Assembly (NCBI RefSeq): GCF_905147045.1
Contig: NC_065905.1
Coordinates: 5,518,001-5,582,000, forward strand
Source of the DNA: Nymphalis io
Lineage: Eukaryota > Arthropoda > Insecta > Lepidoptera > Nymphalidae
DNA length: 64,000 bases
Direction of reading: 5' to 3'
Under the pieces are notes generated by a model. It did no database searches. It worked only from the letters and a program-made list of their open reading frames with translations, and was not told the origin of the DNA. Below, piece by piece: positions 59,089 through 64,000 of this stretch. Made by a program: the position numbers and the translations under genes. Every line of letters begins with the position of its first letter. Within the stretch, counting starts at the first letter, position 1.

Positions 59089-61594
59089 ATTATGTCATAT
59101 ATAAAGTTTTTATTTATTAAATTAAATACAATACCGTTGTATGATAACTGGTTACAATAATTTTGAAAAGTGCGCAAACTTAATATTATTTTGTCGCCTT
59201 TATTGGTGACGTAACTTACGTTATTAAAATATATACGTAACTTTTAAACTATTTGTAATAATTAATGACAGTTATCCATTGTATTTAAAATGTTTTCTTT
59301 GAAATATGCGCATTATGCTTTTACATTAATTTCTCTATTACCATATGAATGTATGTTGAAAACATATACGCAACACGATCGATAGCAATTAATACACAAA
59401 TAAAATTGTGCTAAATCCTTGACATTTGTTTCATATGAAAAAACACGCACCCTAGATTAGATGTCGTTCGAATAAGTTATGACGTAAGTGGGCTTAAAAA
59501 TATTACGAAAAATAAATAAAACTGAAAATACAGCAACAAATATTTTTATTTTTAGAAGAACCTTAATTCGAAAATTGCTTAAATGAAAAATGAGATTCCT
59601 TTTAATAGCAGGCAGTTTAGGTCTCCACCTAACAAAATGTAACAATATTTATGATCCAAACAGAATTGTACGATCTATGTATAATTTTATGGTTAATTTT
59701 CGATTGTGTTGCTGGAAATAAAAACTTGTAGACACATCAAACAATTAAAGCAAAATGTAAAATATACACAACTCCACCTGTATTACGTCTAATACGGTTT
59801 TGTATAGAATTTAACGTAATTAATTAATCATATAAAGAGCGTATAAAGTCTTGACGACTACACCCGTCGTTGATTTTGATTAATAATAATATCAAAATAA
59901 TAATTCAATTGTATATTTGTCTATGTAATTTGATTGTCGACAAAGAGTAACTACTGAGTTTCTTCTCTAAGCTCTGTGGTAGCTTTAAGTTTAATTATGC
60001 TTTTAAAATGATTGTCAAATGACAATTCAAAAGTGCTCGCTAGAATAAAGTATATTTTGATTTGATTATTTAAACGCGATTACAGCTCCTCTTCTTCGTT
60101 CGTTTATGAGACATGATTTTTTTATTAATTGTTAACTTCACGTTTCTGGAAATAATCTTAGTTTGTAGCATATCAGCAACGATTATAGTTTTTTTCTTAT
60201 TTGTTACATGGCGTTTCATATAATACTTGACAGTAAAACATTTATTGTTAGTTTAAATTTTCGTTCTTCTTTTTGTTACACGTATGACAGACAATGTGAG
60301 TTTTATAAGAAAATCAAAGATTTACGATATAAAATTGGATCATCACTGCTATCAATTTTAAAAGAAATTGTTATCCGATTAAATTCGTATGATTAGAGGG
60401 CGTGGTACCAGAAACCAAGGTTGTAACAATGTCTACGATAGTAAGGAAACGGTCTCGATTTCATCCAGAAATCGAAAGTTCTCTAATGAACATTACGTCA
60501 CCGCTATACAAACGTACATATATTTGTACTGAATGATTTGTAGTTTCTCATAATTTTGTATTTTGTGACGGTTTTTGTAAATAATGTATTCAGAAGTAAT
60601 AATGATAAGATAGTGTGGAGTTAGTATTGATTATCATGCAATGTATAAACAATAATTTCAAGGTATTTAAATATACTTATGTAAATTTGTGGTTAATAAA
60701 ACCTACTAAACTTCTTGCGGTTAAGAGCCTACTTTAAAAAAAATATATTTCGATTTATATAAAAAATAGTTTTTATTTAAAGAAAGTATTTTAGGAGTAT
60801 GTAAGTTTTTATCTCCGTTATCATTAAAGCGATAACACTTAGCATAACACTTTGTAATCATCAGACTGCAAGTTTTAGCGTAATCGGTTTAATAGAATTG
60901 ATTTAAAATTTATGCGAGAGAATATATGTTAATAAAATGCTCGTAAAAATTCATGCTTATATTTGTTCGTATCTCCCGTTCACGTATCGCTTAAACGATT
61001 AAGATGAAACATAGCGTAGTTGTGGTTGGCACTTGCGTGAAAGTTTCTGGTACGACACCATCAAAGTACAATAGATGACGTGGGAATCGTATTCTTTACA
61101 AATAAAAAAAATATGTAAAGGGTTTTTCAATACTGGTCTTTAGCTTTTTTCTAATTATGTCAGAGTATTTTGACCTTAGATTAAATTCAATAGAGTGAAT
61201 TTTGTGTCTGTTTGTTAATATACAAAATAGCACAGATTATGTTTAACAATATAAACATTTTATCTGAAAAATTAATACGCAATTAAATCAAACTATACTT
61301 TTCAAGAACGCTCTTATAAACATTCATGTATTGTCATTTTACACAAATTGGAATTGTTCGAAATGTAAGTTCTAACGAAAAGAACTAGAAACTTAAATAA
61401 AGCTGAAAACAGTATTTACTCTTCAGTAGTTAATATACATGCATTCATAAATATATGCAAATAATACTTGAATCACGATTTTCTCTTTGTATGTTGTGTT
61501 AAAATATTTATATGTTTATTAAATGTATTGTATACATATGATATAAGAATGAATAAAATAATTAATGCCAGGAATGCAATACTTTTTAATTATC
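59089..61594. other. AT-rich spacer (possible first intron)
   Basis: Nothing recognised. If 58857-58944 is a first exon, this would be intron. Confidence 0.4.
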
Positions 61595-61655
61595 TTTTTT
61601 TTATATACATTTGCCGGGAGAGCAAATGACTCTATTCTACCTGATGGTAAGTGGA
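61595..61655 (-). mobile_element. 3'-terminal fragment of the CR1/Jockey-like LINE
   Basis: The T-run, then TTTGCCGGGAGAGCAAATGA and CTACCTGATGGTAAGTGG, match the 3' end of the 2642-6208 element. It is severely 5' truncated. Confidence 0.8.
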
Positions 61656-62719
61656 ATCTTTGTAATACAGCTCTTTCGAGGGAAAGAAAAATGCGACATC
61701 CGTTTTTGTTCTATTCCTAAAAATGTATTTATCTGTTTTTATAGCCATTTTCATTTATAATATAATCGCACGTTAGGAGCAAGACCGAGGCTGACCGCAA
61801 ACACCGGTTGGGATTGTTGAATGTATAGTAAAGAACCGGCAAACAAATGCACTAGTTCCTCTTTTCCGACGGTTAAATAACATAGTATTATATGTTAATT
61901 CGATATTTAAATTATTATGTATTATGTAGGAAACTCAATGAATGCTATAATAAGTATAATATTTTATGTTAATGATGTTAATTTTTTTTAGTGACCAATC
62001 TTAAAGTTTCTACGTTATTTTATTATAGAAATTAGGTAAGATATGATGTACTGTTTGTTTGTTCCGAGCTAAAAATGTAACCACACTAAAACCACATGGA
62101 AAGTTAGTGTTTGTTTACAAACAATGTGTTGTGATGACTATTCATTTGTTTGTTTGAGTTACGACTATTTATTTGGAAGTTACTAACAATCACACAACAC
62201 TAGATTTTTGTTTCAAATTTAAGTTTATTTTAGGAACTTTTGTCACCATAGCATCACAACGCAAAAGTTACAAATTTCTTTATAAAGACACAGCTCAAAG
62301 AATTAAGTATTTATTACGAGTAATCTATTTAAACAATCTTTGCTATTCAAACCTCTCACTTTTCAATCCAATCTGCATGATTGCATTTTATTTTTTTGTC
62401 CCACTTTTATAGTTATTCCATAACATTTTATATTTTTAAGTGCGTTGTTACAAAATATATTATAATAAAACTGTAATTACGTGTCTGTGCGCAAAAATAT
62501 ATATAATCTGCTTAATGTTTTACAAATTAATATAGAGATCAATATATTTTTTTCGATAACATCTGGCTTACTTTTCTGTCTGTGAACGTAAAATACGAAT
62601 ACGTGTTTGAATTTAACCGTCTGCATAGATCTAAACTACTTAATTATGTCTCTGAAAAGCAACAAACAATCATCGAGATTTAAAAAAATGAAATTAATAT
62701 TACACATATATATGTTGTA
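61656..62719. other. AT-rich spacer
   Basis: 61765-61870 is GC-richer without assignable identity. The rest is featureless. Confidence 0.4.
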
Positions 62720-63016
62720 AGCCGAGATGGCCCAGTGGTACGAACGCGTGAATCTTAACCGATGATCGTGGGTTCAAACCCGGGCAAGCACCACCGAATT
62801 TTCATGTGCTTAATTTGTGATTATAATTCATCTCGTGCTATACAGTAAGGAAAACATCGCGAGGAAACCTGCATGTGTCTAATTTCATTGAAATTATGCC
62901 ACATGTGTATTCTACCAACCCGCATTAGAGCAGCGTGGTGGAATAAGCTCCATACCTTCTCCTCAAAATGGGAGAGGAGGCTTTAGCCCAGCAGTGGGAC
63001 ATTCACAGGCTGTTAC
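62720..63016 (+). repeat. SINE family B, full copy
   Basis: Head AGCCGAGATGGCCCAGTGGT with B box GGGTTCAAACCC, tail ACATTCACAGGCTGTTACTG. Very close to 45248-45552. I see no clear target-site duplication. Confidence 0.9.
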
Positions 63017-63293
63017 TGTTACTGTATGTATATGTTTATCATTAAATTCATTAAAATATATATGTATGAGCCTTAAAGAACATTTATCTCTATTTTTCTC
63101 TCTTCATCTGTAGATGAAGGAAGATTAAATTTGCAGAAATAAATAAGTTGAAGTTTGTAAAAGCGCTTTTATTTCTATAAGCGACGTAAGAGGCGATCCT
63201 TATCGAATATTAATAGGAATTCTCATAATGTATATGTATGTACAATATGTACATACAGTCTTCAATGAAATGCAAAGCTAAACATGATGGTGT

Positions 63294-63588
63294 ATTTTTT
63301 TTTTTTATAGAATAGGAAGGTGGACGAGCATATGGGCCACTTGATGGTAAGTGGTCACCAAACGCCCTTAGACATTGGCATTGTAAGAAATGTCAACCAT
63401 CGCTTATAGCCAATGCGCCACCAACCTTGGGAACTAAGATTTTATGTCCCTTGTGCCTGTAATTACACTGGCTCACTCACCCTTCAAACCGGAACACAAC
63501 AATATCAAGTATTGCTGTTTTGCGGTAGAATATCTGATGAGTGGGTGGTACCTACCCAGACGAGCTTGCACAAAGCCCTACCACCAGT
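63294..63588 (-). repeat. Family A repeat, copy 14
   Basis: Full-length young copy with its poly(A) end at 63294. Carries CCAAACGCCCTTA and CGCTTATAGCCAATG, like the 16787 copy. Confidence 0.9.
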
Positions 63589-64000
63589 ATTATATATACT
63601 AGCGTTTAAGTAACGAGTTTGTATATTACTTCTTGTACTGTTTAATTACTTCTCGTTTGTTTGCGGTAGAATCTAGATACTGAACCGTTGGTGAATTCAT
63701 TTCATGTGTACTATGCCCTTTATCGTACCTCTTAATTGATGATTAAGTTAAGTGAAAGCATAACAAAAAAACAAACTCACTTTCGTATTTAAAATAATTG
63801 CAAAACTTGACAATTAAGTTCTATGACATTTTTAATATATGTATATAATAAAAGTTTGTTTTAATGTTGGCATATCGTTCATCGTTGAAACGTCGTACGG
63901 TGACTGTTGGTATGCGAGTGTGACATAGTAACCTTAAAGTACAATATGACGCGTGTGAGTAGTGTCGGATATACTTAAAAAGTTTAGAGTGGCTTTGCGA
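63589..64000. other. Right edge, no gene recognised
   Basis: Unassigned; 63880-63960 is slightly GC-richer. Confidence 0.4.

Noticed and set aside
62720..62800. tRNA-like A and B boxes (also at 6800, 16590, 37400, 45260, 48650)
   Set aside because: These are heads of SINE copies continuing into SINE bodies, not free-standing tRNA genes; no acceptor stem closes around them.

Overview
The window looks like nuclear DNA of an insect, most likely a moth or butterfly. It is AT-rich, has spliced genes with GT-AG introns, and is crowded with retroposons: CR1/Jockey-type and RTE-type LINE pieces, three families of tRNA-derived SINEs, and a very common ~300-bp poly(A)-tailed repeat of the kind that fills lepidopteran genomes. 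I see no prokaryotic operon, CRISPR array or rRNA.

Two host genes can be read with confidence, both on the minus strand and both members of the FAD-dependent GMC oxidoreductase family (glucose-dehydrogenase-like). Gene A (9724-28011) has four visible coding exons, one intron of about 14.3 kb packed with mobile elements, and a missing first exon. Gene B (41070-44520) is complete: three exons, 618 residues, a hydrophobic N-terminal segment, and short introns. They are tandem paralogues in the same orientation. They share no intron position in the aligned N-terminal half, and they differ at the second catalytic position (His in A, Asn in B). Just upstream of gene B, 44542-44761 is an acceptor-bounded open frame that ends 21 nt before the gene B ATG. 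It is either a leader exon with an upstream ORF or the last exon of an unrecognised gene. A CpG-rich island at 58857-58944 with a plus-strand splice donor is a candidate first exon of a gene running off the right edge.

Layout: 1-2641, no gene; 2642-6208, CR1/Jockey-like LINE on the minus strand with one in-frame stop; 6495-6844, SINE C; 6958-7675, RTE-like remnant; 9683-28011, gene A; 28012-41015, intergenic repeats and relics; 41016-44761, gene B and its leader; 44762-64000, intergenic and repetitive, with the CpG island at 58.9 kb.

The main structural surprise is a set of long, nearly perfect, short-loop inverted repeats (11.2, 16.0, 16.2, 17.4, 17.8, 34.8 and 47.1 kb). One of them can be parsed as a snap-back duplication at the edge of a hAT-like miniature transposon. 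I did not find a convincing new multi-gene system.
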